Shown piece after piece: positions 13,501 to 23,043 of a DNA stretch of 64,000 nucleotides. A model generated the notes under the pieces. It searched no databases. It was not told the DNA's origin and saw only the letters and a program-made list of their open reading frames with translations. The stretch covers positions 24,521,537 to 24,585,536 of the forward strand of contig CP093829.1 in the NCBI GenBank assembly GCA_033063855.1, given 5' to 3'. Positions within the stretch are counted from its first letter, which is position 1, and each line of letters starts with the position of its first letter. The translations under genes and the position numbers were made by a program. The DNA comes from Smittia aterrima (taxonomy: Eukaryota > Arthropoda > Insecta > Diptera > Chironomidae).

Positions 13501-15927
13501 ATGTTTTTGCTGCCTCTCTTCGCAATAATCGCTGTTCGCGTTGAGAAAGATTCTTAATCGGGGGCCTCTTGATACATCGAGTTTCCTGAAAATTTGTTGG
13601 TTTATAATCTTCTTGTTGCGGGCTTGGAATCCCTTTTTTGTTTTCTGGCAGTTCTATAGTAAATTTATGTGTGTGAATTCACTTCATTGGACGGAACAAG
13701 AGTCGATCTTCGCGAAGTCAAAATTTGTTTTTCGGTGCCTTTTCGTTTGTTGTTGCTCACCATTTTTATTTGAAAGTTTATCGGCTTCACTTTCGCGTTC
13801 GATTGAACGACGTTCTGCATAATCTCGAATCATCTTGTCCGCTTCCCATGATTTCAAAAAGAAAAAGGAGAGAGAGAGAAAGGGTTTCCGTAATAAACTC
13901 GAAAGAACTTCTCTTCATCTTCAAAAAGTTCTGCTGAGAAAAAGGCGAAGCCGTAATTAAATTCATTTCAGTGGAAAACAGTGAAAACGCTCTCTTAGGT
14001 TTAGATATTACGGTTTGTTCTATTTTCAGCTCAATGAAAGTTTAATTAAAAATATTTTTATTCGTTTACCCTTTTAATTGTGAAACCCAAGCAATAAAAA
14101 GCATTTCAAAAGGATTCCATTGCGCAAGAAACTCTTTTTTTCTCCCAGCTCTCGACCGAAACGAAAATGGCGCGGAATATTACAGAAACAATTAATTTTT
14201 AAACACACAATAGGGTTGAGAAAATTAATTAAGTTAAAACAAGAACCGAAGAAAAGAATATGAAATGAACACGCATCATAAAAATTGTATTTGCTACTGT
14301 TCATTGATGTTAAAAGATAATTTCAAGTAGCGAAGAGTGGGAAGAGACGTTTTGATAAAAATTCAACATGTTTCATGCTCGTTTTTAGTTAATTAGAATG
14401 ATTTATAGCTGACGACTTCTATAAACATCCATAAAGCAAAAGGGTTATTGATAATTAATGGCGCTTATTACCACGGACAGTCAACATCAGGTCGAATATT
14501 AATAAAACAGAGAAACAAGATGCGACTTCAGAAATATGAAAGAATTAAGTCAAAATTAATAAATAATTGTCAACAGGAGCTCCAGGTGCAAGTTCCGCTA
14601 TTAACTTCGTTTGGTTTTTTTATTAATTCAATTAGACGGATGGCAAACCCGTCGATTTGTTTAAAACAAATTATTTATTCATTCAACACAGTCTAGCAAA
14701 GAACGACGGTAAACTTCACGATTCAGCTTCTTTCTTAATTAATGAAAATACAAGTTTATGGAGACTCAGTCTAGTTCAGGTATCGAAGAGAGATAATTCA
14801 TTTAATTTATTCCTGCCACCAAAGATGTTTCTACTATTTAAGAATGTTTCATCCAAAGAAGAGACAATCAAGTTCATAAAGTTGCATAAGGCTTCGCTAT
14901 AACTTTATGTAGATAGAAATTTAAAATTGCGATATAATCGGTGCCAAGTCTCTCATATTTAAAGCTCAATAACAATTTGTAACTCAGTTTTAATTTAAAC
15001 ATTTCGAATATTTTCACAAATACTTTTTCCTCTTCTTTGTTCGTCCCTCTGCGCTCGCAAAAATAAAAACCTTCAAACATATTTACTTTTTTAATTAAAC
15101 TACACTTGTCGAAAATTAATAAAAACCACCCTCTCGTCTCTTCCTGAATTTAATAAAAGTCGAATTAAACGCTGATAATCGAGTGCATCCGAAGTTTAAT
15201 CATATGCAAACAAATAAATAATAAATGGCTCGACAAGTGTTTGGAAATTTAATAAAACATATTAGAGCAATTATGTTGGAGGGGAAGTGAACAAAGCGAA
15301 ATAGGAAGAGAGCGAGAGTCAGTGTCACTTGGATTAGGGATGCAGGGTCGATTAATATCAAATAAAAACTAATAAAACTTGTATCTCCGTTTCACCCCTA
15401 ACACACGTAACACTTGTTCAGTTCTTTTGATCTCAGCCAGACAGAAGAGAAATGATTGTTGATGTTTTGGAAATTTAATATGCTCAAACTTGTTTCTATG
15501 GTCATTTCAGTTGACGTCGTTACTTGCAATAAAAGAAGACGAGTATCATTTTAAAGAAGGGTTTTAAATTAAATTAGATTTCTTAAGTTTGTTTTTGACA
15601 AATCATCGTCGGACTTTTAAATGTTAAAGAAATACATACTTCCATCCAAACCTCCTTTCAAAACGAGTAATTTTTTACCTTTAAAAATCAAAAATAGATT
15701 TTAATCGTCATTTTGAAAAATATTTTTTGCAACATAAATATTTTTATTTTTCCGATAATTTTTATGTTTTATTAATGTTCATCAAAAAATTGAAAGGCTG
15801 CCAACTTCACTTAAATAAAGTCTTTCAACGGAAAGATTTGAAATCCTACGTTTCTTACGTCAATGCGTCTTTGTTTACAAGTTTTTATAAAAAATATTTT
15901 TTTACTAAATCGTGATCAGCAAAAATT
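10596..15927. other. 5.3 kb non-coding interval IFT74 to PSMG4
   Basis: No supported gene. Short frames such as 12806-13066, 13541-13822 and 14448-14902 have no domain, no plausible splice partners and AT-driven composition. A (CT)n tract lies at about 12295-12310 and a GAGAGA run at about 13868-13880. The 3' end of IFT74 mRNA probably extends to the AATAAA near 10877. Confidence 0.5.
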
Positions 15928-16344
15928 ATGAAGCCGACAGAAAGTAAATTTAAATCTCATCGATTTAGTGAAAAAGTAAATGGAGTCTCACTGACATATC
16001 GCGTTCTTAAGATGGAGGATTCATTGTTTCTTTATATCGGCAATTCAGAGAACGAAAGTTTTGACGGTAAGACGCTTTTCCCGGAAAACGATTGCAAAAT
16101 ATTTATTTTCTTTTAAACGAAAGGTCTCGGACTTGGATTCATCTCAAAGCTCGATAACAGTGTCATCTCTTCTTCGATAACCAACACAGAAAGTACCGAA
16201 TCTAAAGACATGGCTCAATTATTATCGTCACGCCTGCTCAAACCCGTCTTCGTGAGCTCCAACGTTAGCTTCGATCGCAACACTCGATTACTTATCGAAC
16301 AGCGAATATCAAAGGAAATCAAAGACTTCCCAGAATATTTTTAA
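15928..16344 (+). CDS. PSMG4: proteasome assembly chaperone 4
   Basis: Small chaperone that, with PSMG3, guides early 20S proteasome alpha-ring assembly in the cytosol. Two exons, 15928-16066 and 16124-16344, are joined at a glycine codon across a 57-nt intron. The product is 119 residues (human PSMG4 is 123). Family features are visible: the strand M-E-D-S-L-F-L-Y-I-G, the segment D-M-A-Q-L-L-S-S-R-L followed by K-P-V-F-V-S-S-N-V, and the C-terminal block I-E-Q-R-I-S-K-E-I-K-D-F-P-E-Y-F, which closely parallels the human ending. AATAAA at 16376-16381. The gene stands alone, with non-coding DNA on both sides. Such small genes are easily missed by automatic annotation. Confidence 0.88.
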
Positions 16345-17087
16345 ATCACTCACATGATTTACGCAACTTGAGAGAAATAAAATTTTATGATCAAAACTTG
16401 TTTTGTACTTTAATTGAGGAAACGGAATTAAATCATGGAAAGAAAATGCGACATTCCTCTCCGCTCATGTCTTGCACTACATTATTCACTACCGAATATA
16501 TCAAAGAGATCGTGTCAATGCTTTACGCAACTGTGTTATCGCAAAACCAGCGTTATTATGATTTAAATTACCAATTGACGAAACTCGATTGGTTGAGAAA
16601 ATAAACGAAATCGATTTGTGATGCTCGTGTTCTCAACGCAATTTAAATTTTATTGGATAATTATATTTATCGCGGCTTATAACAAGTTTCATTGAACTTA
16701 AAGTTAAAGAAAGTTTTCTGGGTCAATTTGTGTGTTAAGTAGGTAACCCTTAAGTTGCTGAATTTCCTTCGATTGTTCACTCAACAGAATCGTTTTCAAT
16801 CTCGTCGCTGTTGATGCATTTCAATGCAAATGTTAGTTGCTCGTGTCATCCGAGAAAAACCGTCGAGCATCAGACCTTCACAGATCTTTTGTTCGCAACA
16901 TAATTTATGCTGCAAACCAGACTGATTTTTTTCTCTCCGCACTTTTTTAGTTGTCTAGCATTCCATATTTTCCGATTGACTACATTTTCATTTTCATTAT
17001 AAATAAAACGCGATGTTTTTATGTCGGCTCATTCGTCAATCGAACATTCAACAAGCAAGTGGCAGCGGAAGAAAAATAAAATAGAAA
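16345..17087. other. intergenic PSMG4 to cuticle protein
   Basis: 743 nt. It holds the PSMG4 3' end (AATAAA at 16376-16381) and, at its right end, the cuticle-gene core promoter. The frame at 16368-16604 overlaps the PSMG4 3' untranslated region and has no recognisable features. Confidence 0.55.
16998..17034 (+). promoter_or_regulatory. TATA box and initiator of cuticle gene
   Basis: TATAAAT at 16998-17004 is followed about 30 nt later by CTCATTC (17028-17034), an arthropod initiator-like sequence (TCATT). The spacing fits a TATA-driven start near 17031, giving a 5' leader of about 57 nt before the ATG at 17088. A strong TATA promoter suits a stage- and tissue-specific cuticle gene; most other genes here lack one. 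Confidence 0.55.
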
Positions 17088-18121
17088 ATGCTGCTGAAAT
17101 CGGTTAGTTGCGGTGATCAAAGTAAAATAATCGAGAGTGACAGTTTCATTTCTTTGCAGATCTTCATTTTGACGCTTCAATGCTCGTCAAGTTGGGCAAT
17201 GAGAATATCTGATAACATTTACATCACAACGCAATCACCAGCAATTGAACAACAACGCGCATTGCAAACAGAGTTAATCGCACCTGCTGCTTCAAGCGTC
17301 TCGCAATATTATCAACCGCCGCTTTTGCAACAACGAAATTTCTTCGCGCAGTCTGAGGAAAATCCGTTGTTCATTATGCTGTACGGCGTTCACTCGAGTG
17401 AAACACCAAATATCGAAAATCATTCAACGAATCAAGACACTTACCAATTATATAGACCAAGCGAAAATTCACAGTACGTCGAAATGCTTCCTCCATCAGA
17501 AGATCAAAGCGAGCCAAATTATTATGAGATCAAGCCGAGGAAGAACAAAAAATATTCTTCGAAAGATAAGAAAGCAAAAAAGTACAACAAAGCAGAGAAT
17601 CTTAAAGAAAAGATTGTTGAGAGTGAGGAGAAGCTAGATCACGAAGCAGCTCCATCAGAGAATGATTACGAAGAGTCAGATGTTCCCCAACAAAACGAAG
17701 AAGAAGAAGTGACGAATGAAAAAGAAGAAACCAAGCAATCTGAAGATGAATCCGTTGAGATGAGTCAACCTTCTTCGAGATTAGATTTTCAGATGCACGG
17801 TAACTACTAACAAAACTAACATTTCCTCTCAAGACAACAAAGACTCACTTTAACAATCCTATTAGGTCATAAAGGGCCAGAGACATACAAATTTGGATAT
17901 GACACGGGAAAAGGGTAATGATTAGAAATGGTTTCACAGCCTTGCGTCATGAACCTAAAACTAACGAACTAAAAACAATTTCCAGCAAAAACAGACAGTA
18001 CAAGGTTGAGGAAAAGGACGAGAAGGGAAGCGTAGTTGGTCAGTATGGTTATTACGATACCGCGGGAAAGTTACGAGTGGTAAAGTACATGGCCGACGAT
18101 GATGGCTTCCGAGTTCTCTGA
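17088..18121 (+). CDS. RR-type cuticular protein, secreted
   Basis: Structural cuticle protein that binds chitin through a Rebers-Riddiford (chitin_bind_4) domain. Four exons: 17088-17102, 17160-17799, 17866-17914, 17986-18121 (279 residues). The first exon codes only M-L-L-K-S. The intron splits the signal peptide, which continues I-F-I-L-T-L-Q-C-S-S-S-W-A, a gene structure common in insect cuticle proteins. Residues about 25-215 form a low-complexity region: first Gln/Pro/Tyr-rich, then highly charged Glu/Lys-rich. The RR domain is at the C-terminus (about 222-278): Y-K-F-G-Y-D-T-G, then G-Q-Y-G-Y-Y-D-T-A-G-K-L, then V-K-Y-M-A-D-D-D-G-F. The long acidic spacer is unusual for a small CPR. 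Reading through the first intron is also open, so the spliced form is preferred only because it gives a proper signal peptide. AATAAA at 18179-18184. Confidence 0.85.
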
Positions 18122-18241
18122 AGTTCGAGTTAACTTTCCAAACTAATCTCTCTCTTTTTTGTGATATTTGTTATAAGAAATAAAAGTTTTTTGGCGTAAA
18201 GAAAATATATTTGCCTTTCCTTTACTTTACAACTAAGTAAT

Positions 18242-18917
18242 TCAATTATCTTCAAGGTCCGTGTTAGTTTCTTGCCATTTCTCAGGATCAACTTCATTTT
18301 CGACGAGGTCTCTTTCTTCGAGATATTTTGAGAACTGTTCGGGAATGGACATAAACTTTCGGCACTTTGCTCTAAGTTGTCTCCAAGTCTCTTGATCGTA
18401 GTTCTTGATATCTTTTGCCATCTTCTTGTAGTTTAAGCCGTATTTGTCGATAAGGTAAGACACTTGCTTGACGATGCCTTTGGGAAGCCGGAATTTGCTT
18501 TCACGCAATTCTTTTGATTTCATTTCAAGTTCGTCAACAACACTTTGCTTGGGAAACTTTAATTTCGGTGCTTCGTCTTCTTCATCTGAGTCTGATTGAT
18601 CTTCTTCAACGAATCCATTTCTTTCTTTCTTCTTTAACTTCAATCGGTCAGCTTTGTAATTTGGCATTCCCAAAGATTTGTTGACATCGAAGACGAGACC
18701 CATTTGACCAATGTTTGATGTGAGTGTTTGTCTCTGATCCATTGCATTTTTGATTTCTGAACTAAAATAAAAATAAAGTTAAGCGAAATAATTTATATTT
18801 TAATCAATTTTCTTACCACTTGATTTTTCCTGTGCTCTTCAACTTCTTCTTCAAGTTCTTGCGATTCTTATCGAAGCTATACTTCTTTGCACGACGGCTT
18901 TTAAGATTCCTGACCAT
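18242..18917 (-). CDS. NOP16: nucleolar protein 16
   Basis: Nucleolar 60S ribosome-biogenesis factor. Two exons on the minus strand: 18917-18817 (first) and 18761-18242 (54-nt-class intron, 55 nt), 206 residues. The N-terminus is very basic (R-R-A-K-K-Y, then K-N-R-K-N-L-K-K-K). The join restores I-K-C-S-E-I-K-N-A, matching the family motif around the conserved Cys. This is followed by N-I-G-Q-M-G-L-V-F-D-V-N, as in human NOP16 (A-E-M-G-L-A-V-D-P-N). An acidic Ser/Asp/Glu stretch sits near residues 80-92. The conserved C-terminal helix block includes Y-L-I-D-K-Y-G-L-N-Y-K-K-M-A-K-D and N-Y-D-Q-E-T-W. Convergent with the cuticle gene (stops 120 bp apart) and divergent from RfC38 (starts 166 bp apart). 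Confidence 0.9.
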
Positions 18918-19035
18918 TTTTATTTCTTTTTTAAGGATTTAAGAATTCTTCTGTTTATTTCTCGTCGCGTGTTTCAGTAGTTTTCGTCCCTCAATTGACG
19001 TAAGTGACTTAGAGTTTTGACGTAAGACTTAACGA

Positions 19036-19048
19036 TTCCCGCGCAAAA
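19036..19048 (-). promoter_or_regulatory. E2F-like site upstream of RfC38
   Basis: The minus strand reads TTTTGCGCGGGAA, which matches the E2F/DP consensus TTTSSCGC with GC-rich symmetry on both halves. It lies 36 nt before the RfC38 ATG. E2F control of replication genes is established in animals; use of this site is inference. Confidence 0.6.
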
Positions 19049-19073
19049 GTTGTTTCACAAAATAAATCGAAAA

Positions 19074-19081
19074 TATCGATA
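19074..19081 (+). promoter_or_regulatory. DRE core (DREF site)
   Basis: Perfect 8-bp palindrome TATCGATA, the DREF-binding DNA replication-related element, two bases before the RfC38 ATG. DREs are known in promoters of Drosophila replication genes. Here it would sit in or just upstream of a very short leader. Confidence 0.6.
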
Positions 19082-19083
19082 AA

Positions 19084-20281
19084 ATGGCACTTTGGGTTGA
19101 TAAATACAGACCTCGTGAACTTTCAAGTGTAGATTATCACATTGCACAAGCAAATGACTTGAAGAGACTCTGCGAACAACAGGATTTTCCACATTTGATG
19201 TTCTTCGGTCCATCGGGAGCCGGAAAGAAAACAAGAATTATGTGTATCTTGCGTGAATTGTTTGGAGCGAGCGCTGAAAGATTAAGAAATGAGACGATGA
19301 CATTCACGACACCATCAAATCGGAAAATCGACATTATGACTGTGTCCAGCAATTATCACATCGAAGGTAAATTAATTCAAACAATTCTTGTGTTTAAAGA
19401 AACTTCAAATCTTTCATTCGACAGTGAATCCATCGGATGCTGGAATTTACGATCGAATCGTCATTACTGATATCATCAAACAAATCGCTCAAACAAATGT
19501 CATCGATACAAGTGGAGCCCGTAATTTTCGAGTTATTGTTCTCTCGGAAGTCGATGAGCTAACGAAAGACGCTCAGCATGCACTCAGACGAACGATGGAG
19601 AAATATGTGGCGACTTGCCGTCTCATCTTGTGTGTGAACTCAACATCAAGAGTGATTCCAGCAATCAAGAGCCGTTGTCTGGGAATTCGTGTTCCAAGTC
19701 CATCAATCGATGACATTACCAACATTCTGAATGTAAGTTTTGTTAGCTTCTCGATTTGTTAGCGTCTTCATGAGATTTTATATTTTTAGCTGATTTGCCG
19801 AAAAGAAAATCTTCAACTACCAACAGAGCTAGCGTTGAACATCGCCAAATCCTCCGATCGAAATCTCCGTCGCGCAATTCTTATGCTTGAAGCTTGCAAA
19901 GTACAAAAGTATCCATTTTCGAAAACACAGGAAGTCCCGCAGATCGATTGGCAACGATTCCTAAACGAAACTGCAAATCAAATTCTGCTTGAGCAGACAC
20001 CACACAAATTAGAACAAGTTCGTGATCGTCTGTACGAGCTACTTTCGCAGGGCATTCCTCCAGATATCATCTTCAAGGGACTTGTACAGATCCTAACAAA
20101 GAGTTGCGACATTGACATTAAAGCGGAAGTCATGAGCTTCGCAAGCCTTTACGAATATCGAATGCAACTTGGCAGCAAGCAAATCTATCACCTCGAGGCT
20201 TTTGTAGCACACTTCATGTCAAGATACAAGAAATCAATGACAGCAGCTGCTGAATTGATGATGGATATTGATGATGATTAA
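19084..20281 (+). CDS. RfC38: replication factor C subunit 3 (38 kDa)
   Basis: Small subunit of the RFC clamp loader, which opens PCNA and places it on primed DNA; it also serves in alternative RFC complexes. Three exons: 19084-19366, 19425-19732, 19790-20281 (360 residues; human RFC3 is 356). The start M-A-L-W-V-D-K-Y-R-P is diagnostic. The P-loop F-G-P-S-G-A-G-K-K-T is at residues about 41-50. The Walker B region has S-E-V-D where active loaders have D-E-A-D, as usual for this subunit. The L-T-K-D-A-Q-H-A-L-R-R-T-M-E-K-Y block and the S-R-C arginine-finger motif follow. The collar domain ends in an acidic M-D-I-D-D-D tail. AATAAA at 20337-20342. The last part of this gene and its 3' untranslated region recur in degraded form at 22669-22960. 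Confidence 0.95.
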
Positions 20282-20652
20282 GTTATTTAAGAAGATTAAT
20301 TAATAATTTGTTGGAGGAAGAAATGTTAAAGCCGTTAATAAACACACATTCAGAAATATTCTATTCGTTTACACCTCAAAGCATTTTATGACTTCAGAAA
20401 AAGGATGAAAACGGGTTTTTCCTTTCTCTGTATTTTGTCTTCGCACTTTTCGTATCTGTTCCCTTTGCATTTTGTTAGTATAAATAAGTTTACAAATTGA
20501 AAATAAAGTTAATGCTGAAAATTCTTCGAAACAGTGAACATCAAAGTTTTTTAAATAGCCAAGAGTAGAACACAACAATTCGAAAACGTAAGAGACGCTG
20601 AAAATATTTTTATTTTTATTTCAATTTTATTTGTTTTTAGATAAATATTAAG
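20282..20652. other. intergenic RfC38 to F-box gene
   Basis: 371 nt. It contains the RfC38 3' untranslated region with AATAAA at 20337-20342 and then the presumed promoter of the F-box gene. The 59 bases at about 20280-20339 are the part duplicated at 22901-22959. Confidence 0.6.
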
Positions 20653-22044
20653 ATGAACCAAAGCTCTGCACCGGCCGCAAATACTCAAGTATCATTGAAA
20701 CGAAATGATTCCTCAGCGTTTTCAATTGATGAGAGCAAGCCTGCGAAGAAAATAAAAGCAGAAATTTCAAATGAAGAAGCAGCGAAAAAGCTGATCGAAG
20801 AATCAGAAGTGACGATGAATAATTTGGATCCTTTGGAATGTTTCTCCCGATTCCTCGACATTCCTGAGTTAATCTTCAATCATTTCAACGGCAAAGAGTT
20901 GGTAAATCTTTCTGAAGTTACTCCAAGTTGGTACAATTTCATTGCTTCGTCGAAAGTTTTAATGAAAAACATTAAAATTGTTATTCGTGAGATTCTTGAG
21001 TTTTCTCCGGAAAATTACGATTTGTTAAAAAGTAGCTCGAGACAATATCAAAGCATTCAAATCGGAAAAGACTTCGAGATTGAAGAAGAAACCGATCCAT
21101 TTGAATGTCTAGAAGAAGACGACATTGTCTCTTCTCTTCTCGATTTTATTCATAAAAGCGGTCACGACTGGAAAAATATTTCACTCAATGATAAATATTT
21201 TAAAAGAAAAGATATTTGGAATCTATTTTCATCAATCGAATCATCACTTGAAAGTCTTTCTGTCATTTGCACTAATGAATATGATTTCGATGGTGAATGT
21301 TCAAAATCACCTTTTGAACCTTCGAATGTTTTAAAGTTTCCAAAACTAAAACAATTGAAACTGCGTTTTAGTACTGATATAGTCTACGACTCTATTTTCG
21401 AAAAATTTCTAGTAAACTCAATTGCAATAGAAAAACTTGAGATTGAATATGGAAATGAGTTCTTTGACGAAAATTTTTTTATTCAAATGCTCGAAAATTT
21501 CAACAAACTGATATATCTCAGGGTCATATTCCATCGTGAACCATATTATTCAGTTCAAAACAAGGTTCAAAGCATGTTTAAAGTAAAGAATTGGAAACGT
21601 TTTCAATTTCAGCTTAAGAGTTTGACAATATCTTTGAAACCATATGGCAGTTTTGATTATTTAAATTTCCTTCAACTCCATGGCGATAATCTGGAAGAGC
21701 TCACGCTCGAAGCAGACTTTGATGATCATACTTTCTATAAGATACTGAAATTGCCAAAGCTCAAGAGACTTTACCTTCAAGAGTTTAATGTTTTTGTGTT
21801 CGCGAACAAAGTTCCAAAAAAAATTTCGATTTCAATCACTGAACTGGAGATAAAGGAAAAGGTTAAACCTCTGAAACTAAAATATTTGTTGCAATTAATG
21901 CCAAATGTTACTACATTAAGCCTACGTGCTATCGACGAGAAAACGATTAAAACGTTGGCATCACTGGGTAGGACGTTTGAAGACATAAAAGTTCGCTGCA
22001 TGCTAGGACCTATAAGGCCGATTGATTGTCTTTTAATTCAATGA
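20653..22044 (+). CDS. F-box protein with leucine-rich C-terminal region
   Basis: Single-exon gene of 463 residues, probably a substrate receptor of an SCF ubiquitin ligase. A charged, possibly nuclear N-terminus (residues 1-60, with P-A-K-K-I-K) precedes an F-box at about 66-107: F-L-D-I-P-E-L-I-F-N-H-F then V-T-P-S-W-Y-N-F-I. The remaining 350 residues show irregular leucine-rich periodicity, such as L-K-Q-L-K-L-R and L-E-E-L-T-L-E-A. I could not assign it to a named family; it may belong to an insect-lineage expansion. It lies between RfC38 and a broken copy of the RfC38 tail, and lacks introns while most neighbours have them. That fits a recent insertion or duplication, but intron loss is equally possible. 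Confidence 0.78.
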   Translation: MNQSSAPAANTQVSLKRNDSSAFSIDESKPAKKIKAEISNEEAAKKLIEESEVTMNNLDPLECFSRFLDIPELIFNHFNGKELVNLSEVTPSWYNFIASSKVLMKNIKIVIREILEFSPENYDLLKSSSRQYQSIQIGKDFEIEEETDPFECLEEDDIVSSLLDFIHKSGHDWKNISLNDKYFKRKDIWNLFSSIESSLESLSVICTNEYDFDGECSKSPFEPSNVLKFPKLKQLKLRFSTDIVYDSIFEKFLVNSIAIEKLEIEYGNEFFDENFFIQMLENFNKLIYLRVIFHREPYYSVQNKVQSMFKVKNWKRFQFQLKSLTISLKPYGSFDYLNFLQLHGDNLEELTLEADFDDHTFYKILKLPKLKRLYLQEFNVFVFANKVPKKISISITELEIKEKVKPLKLKYLLQLMPNVTTLSLRAIDEKTIKTLASLGRTFEDIKVRCMLGPIRPIDCLLIQ

Positions 22045-22412
22045 TTTTATGTAAAATGTTTCATAATTACGTTTGCTTTATATAGTACAATATAGTACAG
22101 AAAATTGAAATTTATTTAAAGTTTTAAAGATTTTTTTTTTATTATTAAAAATAATTTTCTTGTGCAAATGAAGCTGAATGAACTTCCGACGCTGGTCTCA
22201 TATTTCGATAATGGAAGGTCGTTGCTTGATGAAATCTTTATTAGAAGATCGTTCAAAGTATTAAAAAAAGAAGTCAATAAAAATGGAAAAATGGAGTCAA
22301 TATTTTACCTTCTGTCGTTTCGTTTCATGATGGGGCTAATAAGCAGGTAAAGTAAGATCTGTTGCACAATAAACAAATTTTCTACGCTCGTGCCTTCGAC
22401 TATTTTTGGTAG
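22045..22412. other. non-coding, downstream of F-box gene
   Basis: AT-rich sequence with a short TATAGTACA tandem pair (about 22082-22099) and a poly-T run near 22131-22140. The frame at 22162-22350 has no recognisable features. Confidence 0.5.
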
Positions 22413-22668
22413 AAACTTCATGTACAACTTTCCGCATCTTGTCATTTTTTTCTTCAGAAGGAGCACTTTTTTCAGAATCTTTAACAAAGATCGTTTCTTG
22501 TTGAAAGCTCCTACTGTTTTATTGATGTGTGCTATGAGGAGTTGTTTCAATATAAACTCTATGTACACCTTTCTGCATCTTATCATGTATTTCTTGAGAA
22601 GGAGCAATTTTTTCAGAATATTTATTAAAGAGCGGTTCTCGTTGAAATCTCCTTTTATTTTATGTGCT
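22413..22668. repeat. 141-bp direct tandem repeat (two degenerate copies)
   Basis: Copy A begins at 22413 and copy B at 22554, an offset of 141 bp (47 codons). Both contain ATGTACA..TTTC.GCATCTT.TCAT, then GAAGGAGCA.TTTTTTCAGAAT, then a GTTGAAA.CTCCT segment. On the minus strand two frames remain largely open. One gives repeated S-E-K-x-A-P-S-x-E-x-x-D-K-M peptides, suggesting decay from a repeat-containing coding exon. Copy B runs directly into the RfC38-derived fragment at 22669. Confidence 0.7.
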
Positions 22669-22960
22669 CACCTCGAGGCTTTTGTAGCACACTTCATGTC
22701 AAGATTCAAGAATTGTCTTGATCTGGAAGTCCTTCTGTCTGTCCCATTCGACTTTAGCGCAACTGGTGGCGAAAAAATGAACTAAGCATCGTTCATAAAC
22801 TCAAAACTTTGTTAAAACTCGGGAAAACTTTGGGAAAACTTCAGAAAAACTCGAAGAGGTTCGTTTCGACGGGCGGCACAGCCGCACGAGAAAATTAGTT
22901 AAGTTATAAAGAAGATTAATTATTAATTTGCTGGAAAAAGAGATGTTCAAGCCGTTAATG
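22669..22960 (+). pseudogene. partial copy of RfC38 3' end
   Basis: Bases 22669-22712 match RfC38 20189-20232 with one obvious mismatch and still read H-L-E-A-F-V-A-H-F-M-S-R in frame. Bases 22901-22959 match the RfC38 3' untranslated region 20280-20339 closely, including GAAGATTAATTA and AGCCGTTAAT. Between them about 190 unrelated bases replace the 47 bases present in the functional gene. The rest of RfC38 is absent. This is a remnant of a segmental duplication, not a gene. Confidence 0.85.
22800..22885. repeat. AAAACT-type short repeats and GC-rich hairpin
   Basis: About five imperfect units of roughly 10-11 bases built on GGGAAAACTTT lie at 22802-22853. They are followed by GCGGC-ACA-GCCGC (22873-22885), a perfect 5-bp stem with a 3-nt loop and a local GC spike in AT-rich surroundings. 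Both lie in the stretch that interrupts the RfC38 tail copy. Confidence 0.6.
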
Positions 22961-23043
22961 ATAATAAAACATCGACAGATAAAATATTTCGATTTTATTG
23001 AAAAGGAATGACAGAAGATTGAATACCAAGAAAGGTCAGGTAC

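Larger units (their letters stand above)
18918..19083. promoter_or_regulatory. shared NOP16/RfC38 promoter region
   Basis: Only 166 bp separate the two start codons, so both core promoters lie here. The RfC38-proximal half contains the E2F-like site and the DRE described separately. No TATA box at a suitable place was seen. Confidence 0.6.

Noticed and set aside
22390..22785. 131-codon plus-strand open frame as a gene
   Set aside because: It is made of the 141-bp tandem repeat read on the opposite strand plus the RfC38 tail fragment; no independent coding support.
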